Shown here: one piece after another, positions 42,824 through 51,043 of the stretch
Numbering within the stretch: the first letter of the stretch is position 1
Layout: each line of letters opens with the position of its first letter
DNA from: Sphingomonas hengshuiensis
Lineage (GTDB): Bacteria; Pseudomonadota; Alphaproteobacteria; Sphingomonadales; Sphingomonadaceae
Direction: 5' to 3'
DNA: 64,000 nt
NCBI RefSeq assembly: GCF_000935025.1
Contig: NZ_CP010836.1
Location: forward strand, 930,001 to 994,000
Translations under genes and position numbers: made by a program
Notes under the pieces: generated by a model
Told to the model about the DNA's origin: nothing
Seen by the model: only the letters and a program-made list of their open reading frames with translations
The model's database searches: none

Positions 42824-43816
42824 ATGCAAAGCCCGTATCTGATCTTTCTCGGTGACGCCAATCTGACGGGCATGGACAAGATGGGTGCGGGCATCCGGCA
42901 ATGGCGGGGCGAATTGTGCCTTGCCCAGCACCGGCTTCCCGGTTGCGCATTCGACCTGGACCTGCCGGAAATGGCGCCGGCCCAGGCGCAGGCCGCCGGG
43001 TGCAGGACGATGATCGTCGGCGTGGTGAATGTCGGCGGCTTCATCCCCGAAAACTGGATCGCCACCATTGTCGATGCGCTGGAATCGGGGCTGGACGTCG
43101 CGGCGGGCATGCATACGCGCCTGATCGACATTCCCGCGATCGCCGAGGCCGCCGCGCGGACCGGGCGGAGCGTTCATGACGTGCGTGCGCCGACCCGCAG
43201 TTTCGCGCCGGGCACCGGTCGCAAACGTTCGGGGAAGCGGGTGCTGACCATGGGCACGGATTGCGCGGTGGGCAAGAAATACACCGCGCTCGCGATCGAG
43301 CGCGAGCTGCGCGCGCGCGGCGTGGACGCCGATTTCCGGGCAACGGGCCAGACCGGTCTTCTGATCGCGGGGCGGGGCGTGGTGATCGACGCCGTCATCG
43401 CCGATTTCGTGTCGGGCGCCGCGGAGTGGCTTTCGCCCGATGCCGATCCCGCGCATTGGGACGTGATCGAAGGGCAGGGCTCGCTTGCGCACCCCGCTTA
43501 TGCCGCGGTCACGCTGGGGCTCGCCCATGGCAGCCAGCCCGACGCCATCGTCCTGTGTCACGAGCCGGGCCGCGCGAAGATGCTGGGGCTCGACTATCCG
43601 GTGCCGACCGTTTCGGCGCTTGCCGAAATGGCGCTGCAGGCGACGCGCCTCACCAATCCCGCCGCGCAGGTGGTGGGCGTCAGCATCAACGGCAGCAACC
43701 TGGACCGGGGAAGCATCGACGCGGTGATCGCCGGGATCGAGGCGGAAACGGGCCTGCCGTGCTGCGACCCGCTGTTGCACGGGCCGGGCAGGATCGTCGA
43801 CAGGCTGCTGGGCTGA
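42824..43816 (+). CDS. dgcN: DgcN-like protein (DUF1611), D-glutamate N-acetyltransferase candidate
   Basis: A 330-residue DUF1611 protein. A P-loop-like MGTDCAVGKKYTALAIE (about residues 143-159) and the C-terminal VVGVSINGSNLDRG are hallmarks. DUF1611 proteins pair with enolase-superfamily partners; the DgcN/DgcA pair acts on D-glutamate, where DgcN N-acetylates it and DgcA removes the amino group. The enolase-superfamily partner is at 45094, with an AraC regulator between. AAGGACG precedes the ATG. The D-glutamate substrate is taken from the family and not visible here. Confidence 0.75.
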   Translation: MQSPYLIFLGDANLTGMDKMGAGIRQWRGELCLAQHRLPGCAFDLDLPEMAPAQAQAAGCRTMIVGVVNVGGFIPENWIATIVDALESGLDVAAGMHTRLIDIPAIAEAAARTGRSVHDVRAPTRSFAPGTGRKRSGKRVLTMGTDCAVGKKYTALAIERELRARGVDADFRATGQTGLLIAGRGVVIDAVIADFVSGAAEWLSPDADPAHWDVIEGQGSLAHPAYAAVTLGLAHGSQPDAIVLCHEPGRAKMLGLDYPVPTVSALAEMALQATRLTNPAAQVVGVSINGSNLDRGSIDAVIAGIEAETGLPCCDPLLHGPGRIVDRLLG

Positions 43817-43835
43817 GACCGGGCGCGTCCGGGTT

Positions 43836-44933
43836 TCAGCGGCGCGTGGCGGCGGTGCGGCGGCGCTTCACGACGCGCCCGGCCTGCGCCGCGTTGCGGA
43901 CGGCGATCGGCGATGCGGCGAACGACGCCTTGAACGCGCGGGTGAAGCTCGCGGGGTGCTCATAGCCGCTCTCCATCGCGATCTCGATCATCGACATGGT
44001 CGAATCGACGACGAGATCGAAGGCCAGTTCCATGCGGAACTTGTCCCGGACGTTGCACACCGTATCGCCGTACAGGTGCCGGAATCCCTGTTGCAGGCGG
44101 CGGCGCGAAAGGCCGACCTGCGCGGCGAGATGATCCACGCGGATCGGGTGCTGGGGCGTCGCCCGGACGACCTGCAGCGCGCGTTCCAGCTTGCGCAGGT
44201 CCAGCGCGGACAGGCGTTCTCCCAGCGTCGCATTGCCCGGATCGGACATGGCGCTGAGCACATGGCAGCTCAGTTCGATCGCCTTGGCGCGCAGGAATGC
44301 GGTTCGTGCCGTCCCCTCGAACGGGCATTCGAGCACGTCATGCGCCGCAAGCGCCACCGAGGGATGCGAGACGGGGATGTGGCGGGCGGCTAAATCCGTC
44401 GTTCCCGCGAAGAAGCCCTGCAACTCGGGCGACAGTTCCGAAGGGTCGATGCCCAAAGCGTCGCGAAACCGGTCGGCCTCGATAACGATGGTGATCCAGC
44501 GCAGATGCTTGCCCGGCTCATAGACGGTCTCGACCGTGGAGCCTTCGCGCAGCCCGTAGAGCGTGCAATAGCCGCGCCGCATCGGCTCGCCCAGGCCCGT
44601 CTCGCGCGCGTCGGCGAACGGGATGACGCCGCTCACCACGAGCGACATCACCAGATGGCCGGTCATGTTGTGGCGCCGGGGGGTCGGGATCGCCGCGACC
44701 ATGTCCGTCACGACCAGGCTGAGCCCCGAGCCCAGCTCGTAAAACTCCCAGCCGCCGCGCGCGATATTGATGTCATAGTCATAGCGGAAGCCGAGCGTGC
44801 CGACGGGCTTGAGCCACCCGTCCTCCTCGCCCGTCCTGCTTCCAGGCTCTTCGTGCAGCCGGCGCGACATGCGCTTTATGTCGTGGATGCTGCGTTCGGC
44901 GGGTACGCGCGACAGGAGTTTATGGCCGTTCAT
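43836..44933 (-). CDS. AraC-family transcriptional regulator
   Basis: A 365-residue regulator with a C-terminal double helix-turn-helix: IRVDHLAAQVGLSRRRLQQG, GDTVCNVRDKFRMELA and SMIEIAMESGYEHPASFTRA. The N-terminal part resembles the cupin-like ligand domain. ATG at 44933 is chosen for its 8-base spacing from GGGGAA; an ATG at 44939 and GTG at 44948 are also possible. A spaced repeat (45044-45073) upstream suggests autoregulation, and related repeats occur before other genes of the locus. Confidence 0.86.
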   Translation of the reverse strand: MNGHKLLSRVPAERSIHDIKRMSRRLHEEPGSRTGEEDGWLKPVGTLGFRYDYDINIARGGWEFYELGSGLSLVVTDMVAAIPTPRRHNMTGHLVMSLVVSGVIPFADARETGLGEPMRRGYCTLYGLREGSTVETVYEPGKHLRWITIVIEADRFRDALGIDPSELSPELQGFFAGTTDLAARHIPVSHPSVALAAHDVLECPFEGTARTAFLRAKAIELSCHVLSAMSDPGNATLGERLSALDLRKLERALQVVRATPQHPIRVDHLAAQVGLSRRRLQQGFRHLYGDTVCNVRDKFRMELAFDLVVDSTMSMIEIAMESGYEHPASFTRAFKASFAASPIAVRNAAQAGRVVKRRRTAATRR

Positions 44934-45043
44934 GCTCATGTTCCCCACGGACTGCGCCCCTGGTCGACTGCGGGAAGGTTCCCCGGATCGCAGCGTGCCG
45001 GCAGCCTCAAGCGTCGCAGCCTATCCCCGGAACGCGCCGGGGC

Positions 45044-45073
45044 GTTAGCGCAAAAGGCACGCGGCTTAGCGAA
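45044..45073 (+). promoter_or_regulatory. AraC-type direct repeat, site B
   Basis: GTTAGCGCA (45044-45052) and CTTAGCGAA (45065-45073) start exactly 21 bp apart, two helical turns, about 110 bp upstream of the AraC gene. This is the cleanest copy of the pattern. Confidence 0.55.
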
Positions 45074-45093
45074 TCCGGTCGCCGGGCGTGCGC

Positions 45094-46080
45094 CTATGCG
45101 GCGCCGCGGCCCCAAATCGTGTCGGGGCAGAAGATATACCCGTCGGCATAACGCACCGCCGGCGACCGATCGCTCGCCAGGAAGGTCGGCCCGTCAAGGT
45201 CGACATAGTCGCACCGCTGGCCGAGCACGAAGCCGGGCGCCTGCGACCAGGACGTCCCCGTCATGTTGCCGACCATGACCTGGAACCCCAGCTTTCGAGC
45301 GTCGGCCTCCATGCGCAATGCGTGGGTCAGCCCGCCGCACTTATCGAGCTTGATGTTGACGATGTCGAACAGCCCGACCAGCGGCGCGAGGTCGTCGATG
45401 TCCTGGACGCTTTCGTCCGCGGCCAGCGGTATCCGGCGGTCGATGCCGCGCATGTCCTGCTCGCGCCCGATCGCCAGCGGCTGTTCGATCAGCGCGATCC
45501 CGACCTCGTGGAACACCGGCAGGATGTCGACGAAGCCCGCGCGGTCGAACCCGCGATTGGCGTCGACCGCCAGCCACGCATCGGGTCGCGCGGCGCGCAC
45601 GGCACGCACGCGATCGGCATCGACGCCGTCCCCGGCGAGCTTGAGCTTGATCGCCGGGGCGTGCGTCATCGCGCGCGCCGACGCCGCCATCGCATCCGGC
45701 GCGTCGATGCCGATCGTGAATACCGTCTTCAGCGGGCGAACCGAGGAGAGCCCCGCGAGTTGCCAAACGCTTTTGCCGGATTGCGCGGCCTCCAACTCCC
45801 ATAATGCGCAGTCGAGCGCGTTGCGCGCACCCCCCGCCGGCAGGAGCGTCTGCACCGCTTCGCGGTCGAGCCGGTCGGCGTGCGCGCGCACCTGTTCGAG
45901 CTGGGCGACGATCCGGTCGGCGGTGTCGTTGGTGTAATAGACGCCGCATGCCTCGCCCCGGCCGCGGTGGGTGCCCTCGGTGACTTCGACCGTGACGATC
46001 TGGGCATCGACAAAGCTCTTTCCGGCGATGTGGAACGGCGCGCGCATCGGCCAGCGCTCAAGGGCTATTTCGATCTGCAT
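45094..46080 (-). CDS. dgcA: DgcA-like enolase-superfamily enzyme
   Basis: A 328-residue enolase-superfamily enzyme of the dipeptide-epimerase-like group. The first catalytic Lys pair is in APAIKLKLAGDG; metal ligands are Asp in AVDANRG, Glu in LIEQPLA and Asp in AADESVQ; the opposite Lys is in VNIKLDKCGGL; DLDGPTFL follows. AGGAAG before the ATG at 46080 supports the start. Together with the DUF1611 gene it matches the DgcN/DgcA pair for D-glutamate; L-Ala-D/L-Glu epimerase activity is the main alternative. Confidence 0.8.
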   Translation of the reverse strand: MQIEIALERWPMRAPFHIAGKSFVDAQIVTVEVTEGTHRGRGEACGVYYTNDTADRIVAQLEQVRAHADRLDREAVQTLLPAGGARNALDCALWELEAAQSGKSVWQLAGLSSVRPLKTVFTIGIDAPDAMAASARAMTHAPAIKLKLAGDGVDADRVRAVRAARPDAWLAVDANRGFDRAGFVDILPVFHEVGIALIEQPLAIGREQDMRGIDRRIPLAADESVQDIDDLAPLVGLFDIVNIKLDKCGGLTHALRMEADARKLGFQVMVGNMTGTSWSQAPGFVLGQRCDYVDLDGPTFLASDRSPAVRYADGYIFCPDTIWGRGAA

Positions 46081-46135
46081 ATACGCTTCCTGTCGGTAAC
46101 CATGGTCGCAGCGAACGACGAAAGCGGCGGCACGG

Positions 46136-46165
46136 CTTCGCCGGTCAGGTCCGGGGCTTAGCCGT
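46136..46165 (+). promoter_or_regulatory. AraC-type direct repeat, site D
   Basis: CTTCGCCGG (46136-46144) and CTTAGCCGT (46157-46165) start 21 bp apart, 56-85 bp before the DgcA-like start. The second half covers the stop codon of the hydrolase gene, so part of the match could be chance. Confidence 0.45.
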
Positions 46166-47060
46166 TCGGCAGCGCGCATTTGCGCGGGTCGGCACGCGCG
46201 CGTCCGGCCCGATCGTTCACCCCGAGTATCGCATCGGCGACCAGGTCGGGATCGTCGACCGGCACGACATGCCCGCTTCTTGCTGCATGGATCAGCGTGC
46301 CGCCCGTTGTCGCTGCCAGCGCGGCATGCCCGTCGCGCCAGCGTTGCAGCAGCGGGTCGGTGATCGCCATGTCGCGCGGACCGCGGGTGATGACCGCGAC
46401 GGGGATGCCGCAGGGCGGGGGATTGCGCATCAGCGTCTTCATCGTCCTGACATAGCCCTCCGCCAGCCGCGGATCGGAAAACTGGTTGGTGCCCGCCCGG
46501 ATCGCGTCGGAGATCGCGTTTCGGAACAGCGTCGCCCCCGCCACGCCGCCCAGCCCCGAAACGGTGACTGCCTCGACATAGACCATCCCGGCCACTTCGC
46601 GCGGGTAGAGATTGGCGTAGAGCTGGATCAGGAAGCCGCCATAGCTGTGCCCGACCAGCACCATCTCCCTGGCCAGGCCCAGTTGGCGCAGCGCATCGTG
46701 CAGCCGGGACACCTCCTGCCGGACGTCGTAGCGCGTGCGCAGCGGCGCGCTGCGCCCCATGCCGGCCCGGTCATAGGCGATGATCGTCGCGTTGGTCCTG
46801 CTCCGAAGGCGGCGCATCACCTCGGTCCATTCGGTCGAGGAGAGCGTGGCGCCGGCCTCCAGCAGGATGACCCGGTCGGGATTGGACCCGCGCGACAGTT
46901 CGAAATGCATAAGGTGGCCCTGGACCAGCACGTCCCTGTGCTCGCTGCCCGGCGGGTCCTTGGCTGCAGCCGCCGCCTGTCCCGCCATGCCGCAGCCCAG
47001 CAGGATCGCCCAGGCCATTCCCCTGATCCATGCGAAATAGTGCGTCCGAGCCCTGGTCAT
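46158..47060 (-). CDS. Exported alpha/beta hydrolase
   Basis: A 300-residue exported hydrolase with a signal peptide (to AAAAK), oxyanion segment ILLEAGATLSS, nucleophile Ser in LVGHSYGGFL, acid near AVITRGPRD and the late His in ARSGHVVPVDD. AGGGGG precedes the ATG. It could release the D-amino-acid moiety from an ester or amide in the periplasm. Its downstream neighbour on the same strand is the DgcA-like gene 77 bp away. Confidence 0.8.
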   Translation of the reverse strand: MTRARTHYFAWIRGMAWAILLGCGMAGQAAAAAKDPPGSEHRDVLVQGHLMHFELSRGSNPDRVILLEAGATLSSTEWTEVMRRLRSRTNATIIAYDRAGMGRSAPLRTRYDVRQEVSRLHDALRQLGLAREMVLVGHSYGGFLIQLYANLYPREVAGMVYVEAVTVSGLGGVAGATLFRNAISDAIRAGTNQFSDPRLAEGYVRTMKTLMRNPPPCGIPVAVITRGPRDMAITDPLLQRWRDGHAALAATTGGTLIHAARSGHVVPVDDPDLVADAILGVNDRAGRARADPRKCALPNG

Positions 47061-47104
47061 GCTGCCCCCTGTGTCGGCGACGATACGATCGTTCGCGCGC
47101 CGGA

Positions 47105-47134
47105 TTTGGCGGCGACGGGCCGGCGCTTAGCATG
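47105..47134 (+). promoter_or_regulatory. AraC-type direct repeat, site C1
   Basis: TTTGGCGGC (47105-47113) and CTTAGCATG (47126-47134) start 21 bp apart, about 45-75 bp before the minus-strand hydrolase gene. The first half is degenerate. Confidence 0.4.
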
Positions 47135-47156
47135 CCGGGTCCCGCCGGTGCATCGC

Positions 47157-47186
47157 GCGGCTAAGTCCCGTGGCGGATTTGGCAAG
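47157..47186 (-). promoter_or_regulatory. AraC-type direct repeat, site C2
   Basis: On the minus strand CTTGCCAAA and CTTAGCCGC start 21 bp apart, about 42-71 bp before the amidase gene. With site C1 it gives one copy per divergent promoter. The first half is degenerate. Confidence 0.4.
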
Positions 47187-47227
47187 AGCGCGCGCCCCCG
47201 CCTCGATACTCCGCCCGATCGGAATGG

Positions 47228-48679
47228 ATGATCGACGGGGCCGATATGCTGGATGCTGGAACGGGTTTGAACGCGGCGGATGCGTTTGCGATCGGGCGGC
47301 TTGATGCCCATGATCAGGCGGCGCTGGTCAAAACGGGCGAACTGACCCCGGCGGACCTGGTCGACGCCGCGATCCTGCGGATCGAGCATCTCGATGCCGC
47401 GCTGAACGTCATGACCTTCAAGGATTACGATCGTGCCCGTGCCCGTGCGCGCGCAACCGATATGCGCGGGGCGATGGCCGGGGTGCCCTGGCTGCTGAAG
47501 GACGGGCTGGACTATCCCGGCATGCCCAATCGAAGCGGCTCGCGTTCGAAGCGGGACGCTGCGCCGGGGACGATCGAATTCCCCTTCACAAGGGCGTTTG
47601 ACGATGCCGGGCTGATCCCGCTGGGCAAGACCAACGCCCCCGAATTCGGACTTTTGCCGACGACCGAGCCCTTGCTCTATGGCGCGGCCCGCAATCCCTG
47701 GTCGCTCGATCGCTCGCCGGGCGGTTCGTCCGGTGGCGCCGCCGCGGCAGTCGCGTCGGGGATGGTGCCCGTCGCGCATGCGGCGGACGGCGGCGGCTCG
47801 ATCCGCATTCCGGCGAGCTGCTGCGGACTGGTCGGGCTGAAGCCGGGGCGGGGGGCGAATGTGCGGGCGCGCGACCCGCATGTCCTGGAGGACCTGCTCG
47901 CCTGCGACGTCCTGCTGTCGCGCAGCGTGCGCGACGTGTCCTGGGCCTATGCCACCGCCGCAGGAGGCATCGACATGCCGGTCGCGCCGGTCGCGCGCCG
48001 GCTGCGCGTGGCGGTGATCGCGGACACTCTCGACGGCGCGGCGCCGTCGCCGCAGGTTGCTGCGGTGCTCCGCCAGGCGGCCGATCTCTGCGCGTCGCTG
48101 GGGCATGATGTCGTCGCGGCGCCACTGCCCGCGGACGGGCCGGGCGTTGCCGCCTGTTTCCGGACGCTGTGGCGCTATCTGGCCCGCGATGCGGTGGCGC
48201 ATGTCGTCAGCCGGATGGGCGAGGCGGCGGCCGAGGCGGCGCTCGAGCCCTGGACCCGCGACCTGGCACGGCATGGCGAAACGCTGGGCACCGCCGATCT
48301 CGAAGGCGCGCTGGGCCAGATCTGCGCGGCGTCCGACGCCTTTGCCCGCTTCTTCACGCAATACGACATCGTCCTCTCTCCCGTCCTGCGCCATCCCGCG
48401 CTGGCAATCGGCGATCTGGCGCCGGACCGCTCGTTCGAGCACATCATGGAGCGGATGTTCGACTATGTTTCCTATACGCCGCTCCAGAACCTGACGGGCC
48501 TGCCCGCCCTTTCGCTGCCGCTCTATCTCGGTGCCGATGGGGTTCCGATCGGGAGCATGTTCACGGCGGCGCGCGGTCAGGAGGCCCTTCTGCTCGAACT
48601 CGCATTCGAGCTGGAGGCGGCGCTGCCGTGGAAGCATCGCTGGCCGGCCCATTCCATCGGCACGGAGGTTCCCCGGTGA
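47228..48679 (+). CDS. Amidase-signature family amidase
   Basis: A 483-residue amidase with the Ser-cisSer-Lys triad: Lys in PWLLKDGLDYPG, cis-Ser in SPGGSSGGAAAAVASG and nucleophile Ser in DGGGSIRIPASC. No signal peptide, so it acts in the cytoplasm on an imported amide. The start could be 47228 or the in-frame ATG at 47246, which has GGGG upstream; 47228 is kept. It overlaps the M24 gene by GTGA and lies in the suggested AraC regulon. Confidence 0.87.
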   Translation: MIDGADMLDAGTGLNAADAFAIGRLDAHDQAALVKTGELTPADLVDAAILRIEHLDAALNVMTFKDYDRARARARATDMRGAMAGVPWLLKDGLDYPGMPNRSGSRSKRDAAPGTIEFPFTRAFDDAGLIPLGKTNAPEFGLLPTTEPLLYGAARNPWSLDRSPGGSSGGAAAAVASGMVPVAHAADGGGSIRIPASCCGLVGLKPGRGANVRARDPHVLEDLLACDVLLSRSVRDVSWAYATAAGGIDMPVAPVARRLRVAVIADTLDGAAPSPQVAAVLRQAADLCASLGHDVVAAPLPADGPGVAACFRTLWRYLARDAVAHVVSRMGEAAAEAALEPWTRDLARHGETLGTADLEGALGQICAASDAFARFFTQYDIVLSPVLRHPALAIGDLAPDRSFEHIMERMFDYVSYTPLQNLTGLPALSLPLYLGADGVPIGSMFTAARGQEALLLELAFELEAALPWKHRWPAHSIGTEVPR

Positions 48680-49350
48680 GCGTCGCGAATGACCGGAGGC
48701 AGGTCGAGGAGCGCAACGGGGCGCATTTCGACCCCGCGATGATGGTCGAGGCGGCGAAGCACACGCGCGCGGCGATCCATGCGATCGCCGCCGCCATCCA
48801 TCCCGGCATGGTCGAGGAGGACGCGGTGGCCATGGCGCGCCGCATGCTCAAGGCGCGCGAGATGCTGCGCGGCTGGCACGGCATCCATGTGCGGTTTGGG
48901 CCGAACACGATGAAGAATTTCGGCGAACGATCGGATCCGGGCGTGTTGCTGCGCGAGGACGACATCTTTTTCATCGACATCGGGCCGGTCTGGCGCGGGT
49001 ATGAAGGCGATGGCGGGGATACGTTCGTGGTGGGGAACGACCCCGACATGGCCCGCGCGGCCCGGGACGTGCGCGCGGTGTTCGACGCCACCAGCGCGGC
49101 ATGGCGGGAGGAGGGGCTGACCGGCGCCGCGCTGTATCGCCGCGCGGCGCTGGAGGCGGAGGCGCGGGGCTGGCAGCTCAACCTGGACATGTCGGGCCAT
49201 CGCCTGTCGGACTTTCCGCACGCCGTGAAATTCGACGGACCGCTGCGCGATATCGACTATACGCCATCGTCCGGCCTGTGGGTTCTGGAAATCCAGATTC
49301 GGCACCCCGAACGGCGATTCAGTGCGTTTTACGAGTCCCTGCTCGTGTGA
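48676..49350 (+). CDS. Short M24-family metallopeptidase
   Basis: A 224-residue M24 protein lacking the usual N-terminal domain. Metal-ligand segments: DIFFIDIGPVWRGYEGDGGD and His in DMSGHRLSDFPH, then Glu in LWVLEIQIRHPE. It starts with GTG 8 bases after GGAGG, overlapping the amidase stop. Cytoplasmic. It would finish hydrolysis of a peptide or N-acylated substrate in the D-amino-acid locus. Catalytic completeness is likely but not certain because the last Glu is less clear. Confidence 0.75.
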   Translation: MSVANDRRQVEERNGAHFDPAMMVEAAKHTRAAIHAIAAAIHPGMVEEDAVAMARRMLKAREMLRGWHGIHVRFGPNTMKNFGERSDPGVLLREDDIFFIDIGPVWRGYEGDGGDTFVVGNDPDMARAARDVRAVFDATSAAWREEGLTGAALYRRAALEAEARGWQLNLDMSGHRLSDFPHAVKFDGPLRDIDYTPSSGLWVLEIQIRHPERRFSAFYESLLV

Positions 49351-49357
49351 CCCGCCT

Positions 49358-49477
49358 TCAGCCTACGTCCCGCGCCTCTTCCGCCAGCCAGGTGCAGAAT
49401 GCCGATAGCGCGGGATGCTTCTCCCACCCGTTGCGGCGGCGGATTATTGCGCGTTTCCCACCGCGAGCGCGCAGTCG
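49358..49477 (-). pseudogene. Possible remnant of a LysR-family regulator (C-terminus)
   Basis: A minus-strand frame ends with RRNGWEKHPALSAFCTWLAEEA, matching in style the last 25 residues of GcvA/LysR regulators (HPAL.AF..WL..EA). Nothing before it resembles the rest of a LysR protein, and the PhoX gene begins 90 bp away. It looks like the stub of a deleted gene. Confidence 0.4.
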
Positions 49478-49566
49478 CCCATGCTGGAGCGGCTGGCGAT
49501 TGCAGGGATGGATTGAGCGTGATGGCCGGGTGGCCAAAGGTGAGGCGCGCAGCATCGACCTTTCCA

Positions 49567-50955
49567 TCACAACACTTTTCGCCAAGGGCCGGTGATCGCC
49601 AGCGTCTTGGCAGGACTATAGGCGTTGACATAGAGGGTGCCGCCATCGGGCGAGAAGCAGGCGCCGGCAAGCTCGGTCTGCGCGGTGAGGGCGCCCAGCA
49701 CATAGGTGGCACCCGCCGGCGTCACGCCGATCAGGCGGTTGGCGACGACCTCGGTATATTGGTCCTCGCAGACGACCAGATGGCCGGTCGGGGCGACGGT
49801 CAGATTATCGCCGAAGTCGAGCATCGCCTTGCCGTGCGATTCGACGAAGAGCTGGAGGCGGTCGGTTGCGCGCCCGCCGTCCGGCTTGCCCGGTCGCAGC
49901 CGCATGATCTGACCCAGCTTCGCCGCGCCGCCCGAGGTGCAGCAGAAGAACAGCTCGCCATCGCCCCAATGGATGCCTTCGCCCCGCGCGAAGCGCAGCG
50001 CGCCGGCGCGATGGCCGCGCAGGCGCAGATCGTCGTCGGGCGCGTCGGTGCCGTCGAGATCGACCCAGCGGACGGCCAGCCATTCGCCTTCGGCCACGTC
50101 GGCGCCCGTCCAGTTGCGGCTGTCGGTGCGCGCGGGATCGGGCAGCGCCAGGGCCTGGAGCCGTCCGCCCGCAGCGAGTTGCCCGCGCCGTTCGGGCAGA
50201 TAGCGATAGAGCAGGCCATCGTCGCGATCTTCGGTCAGATAGACGATGCCGGTGCGCGGATCGACCGCCGCCGCTTCATGATTGAACCGCCCCATCGCGC
50301 GGAGGGGCTGCGGATCGACGAGGCCGCGCGCGGCGGCGGGGACTTCAAAGACCCAGCCATGATCCTGGCCGACGCCCTTGCCTGCGCGCGTGACATCCTC
50401 TTCGCAGGTCAGCCAGCTTCCCCATGGCGTGATGCCACCTGCGCAATTGCGGATCGTCCCGGCGAGGCTCAGATGCTGCGACAGGACGCGACCGCTCGCA
50501 TCGTCGAGGACGATAGTCGTCGTGCCGCCGGGCAGTGCGCGACCGTCGGGCAACCGGTCGAAAGCGGCAATGTCAGCCTTGGCCCCGCGCAGCGCGCCGT
50601 CCGCGATCCGGCTTACCGGCAGTTCGTGGTTGCGCACCAGCGCGTGACGGCCGCCGGGCAGGGCGAGGCAGCCCATGCCGTCGGCGCGGTCGGGTACGAC
50701 ATGGCCGTCGCTCATCGCGTCGCCGAATTGAGAGACGACGCGGTAGGAAAAGCCGGCGGGCAGATCGAGCAGACCCGCCGGGTCGGGCACAATGGGGCCG
50801 TAGCCGGGGGCTGCGCCACCCGCTGCGATCAGCGCGCCAGTCCGCCGGGCGCAACCCGCCACCGCCAGCCCGCCCAGCGCCGCCGCCATGCCGATCCCGA
50901 AGCGGCGGCGGTTCATTGGCGTTCCGTTGGTCGTCGCAGATAAGTCGATCGTCAT
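49567..50955 (-). CDS. PhoX-like (DUF839) exported phosphatase-family protein
   Basis: A 462-residue DUF839/PhoX-type protein. The N-terminus carries MNRRRFGIGMAAALGGLA, a twin-arginine signal, ending in a lipobox-like LAVAGC, so it may be a Tat-exported lipoprotein. PhoX enzymes are calcium/iron-dependent alkaline phosphatases; VRNHELP, TCEEDVTRAG and RFNHEAAAVDP are the family's metal-binding blocks. The start is ATG at 50955 after GGGGA, or the ATG at 50916 that directly begins the Tat signal. It neighbours the zinc-chaperone genes, perhaps as a zinc-independent phosphatase. Confidence 0.78.
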   Translation of the reverse strand: MTIDLSATTNGTPMNRRRFGIGMAAALGGLAVAGCARRTGALIAAGGAAPGYGPIVPDPAGLLDLPAGFSYRVVSQFGDAMSDGHVVPDRADGMGCLALPGGRHALVRNHELPVSRIADGALRGAKADIAAFDRLPDGRALPGGTTTIVLDDASGRVLSQHLSLAGTIRNCAGGITPWGSWLTCEEDVTRAGKGVGQDHGWVFEVPAAARGLVDPQPLRAMGRFNHEAAAVDPRTGIVYLTEDRDDGLLYRYLPERRGQLAAGGRLQALALPDPARTDSRNWTGADVAEGEWLAVRWVDLDGTDAPDDDLRLRGHRAGALRFARGEGIHWGDGELFFCCTSGGAAKLGQIMRLRPGKPDGGRATDRLQLFVESHGKAMLDFGDNLTVAPTGHLVVCEDQYTEVVANRLIGVTPAGATYVLGALTAQTELAGACFSPDGGTLYVNAYSPAKTLAITGPWRKVL

Positions 50956-51043
50956 TTCAGTCCCCGGTTGCGAAGGAGGGCATCGGCGGTAGGCATGCAT
51001 TGAGCGTCGCCCGGCTCGACCATATCGCGGGCTGCGACAATCG

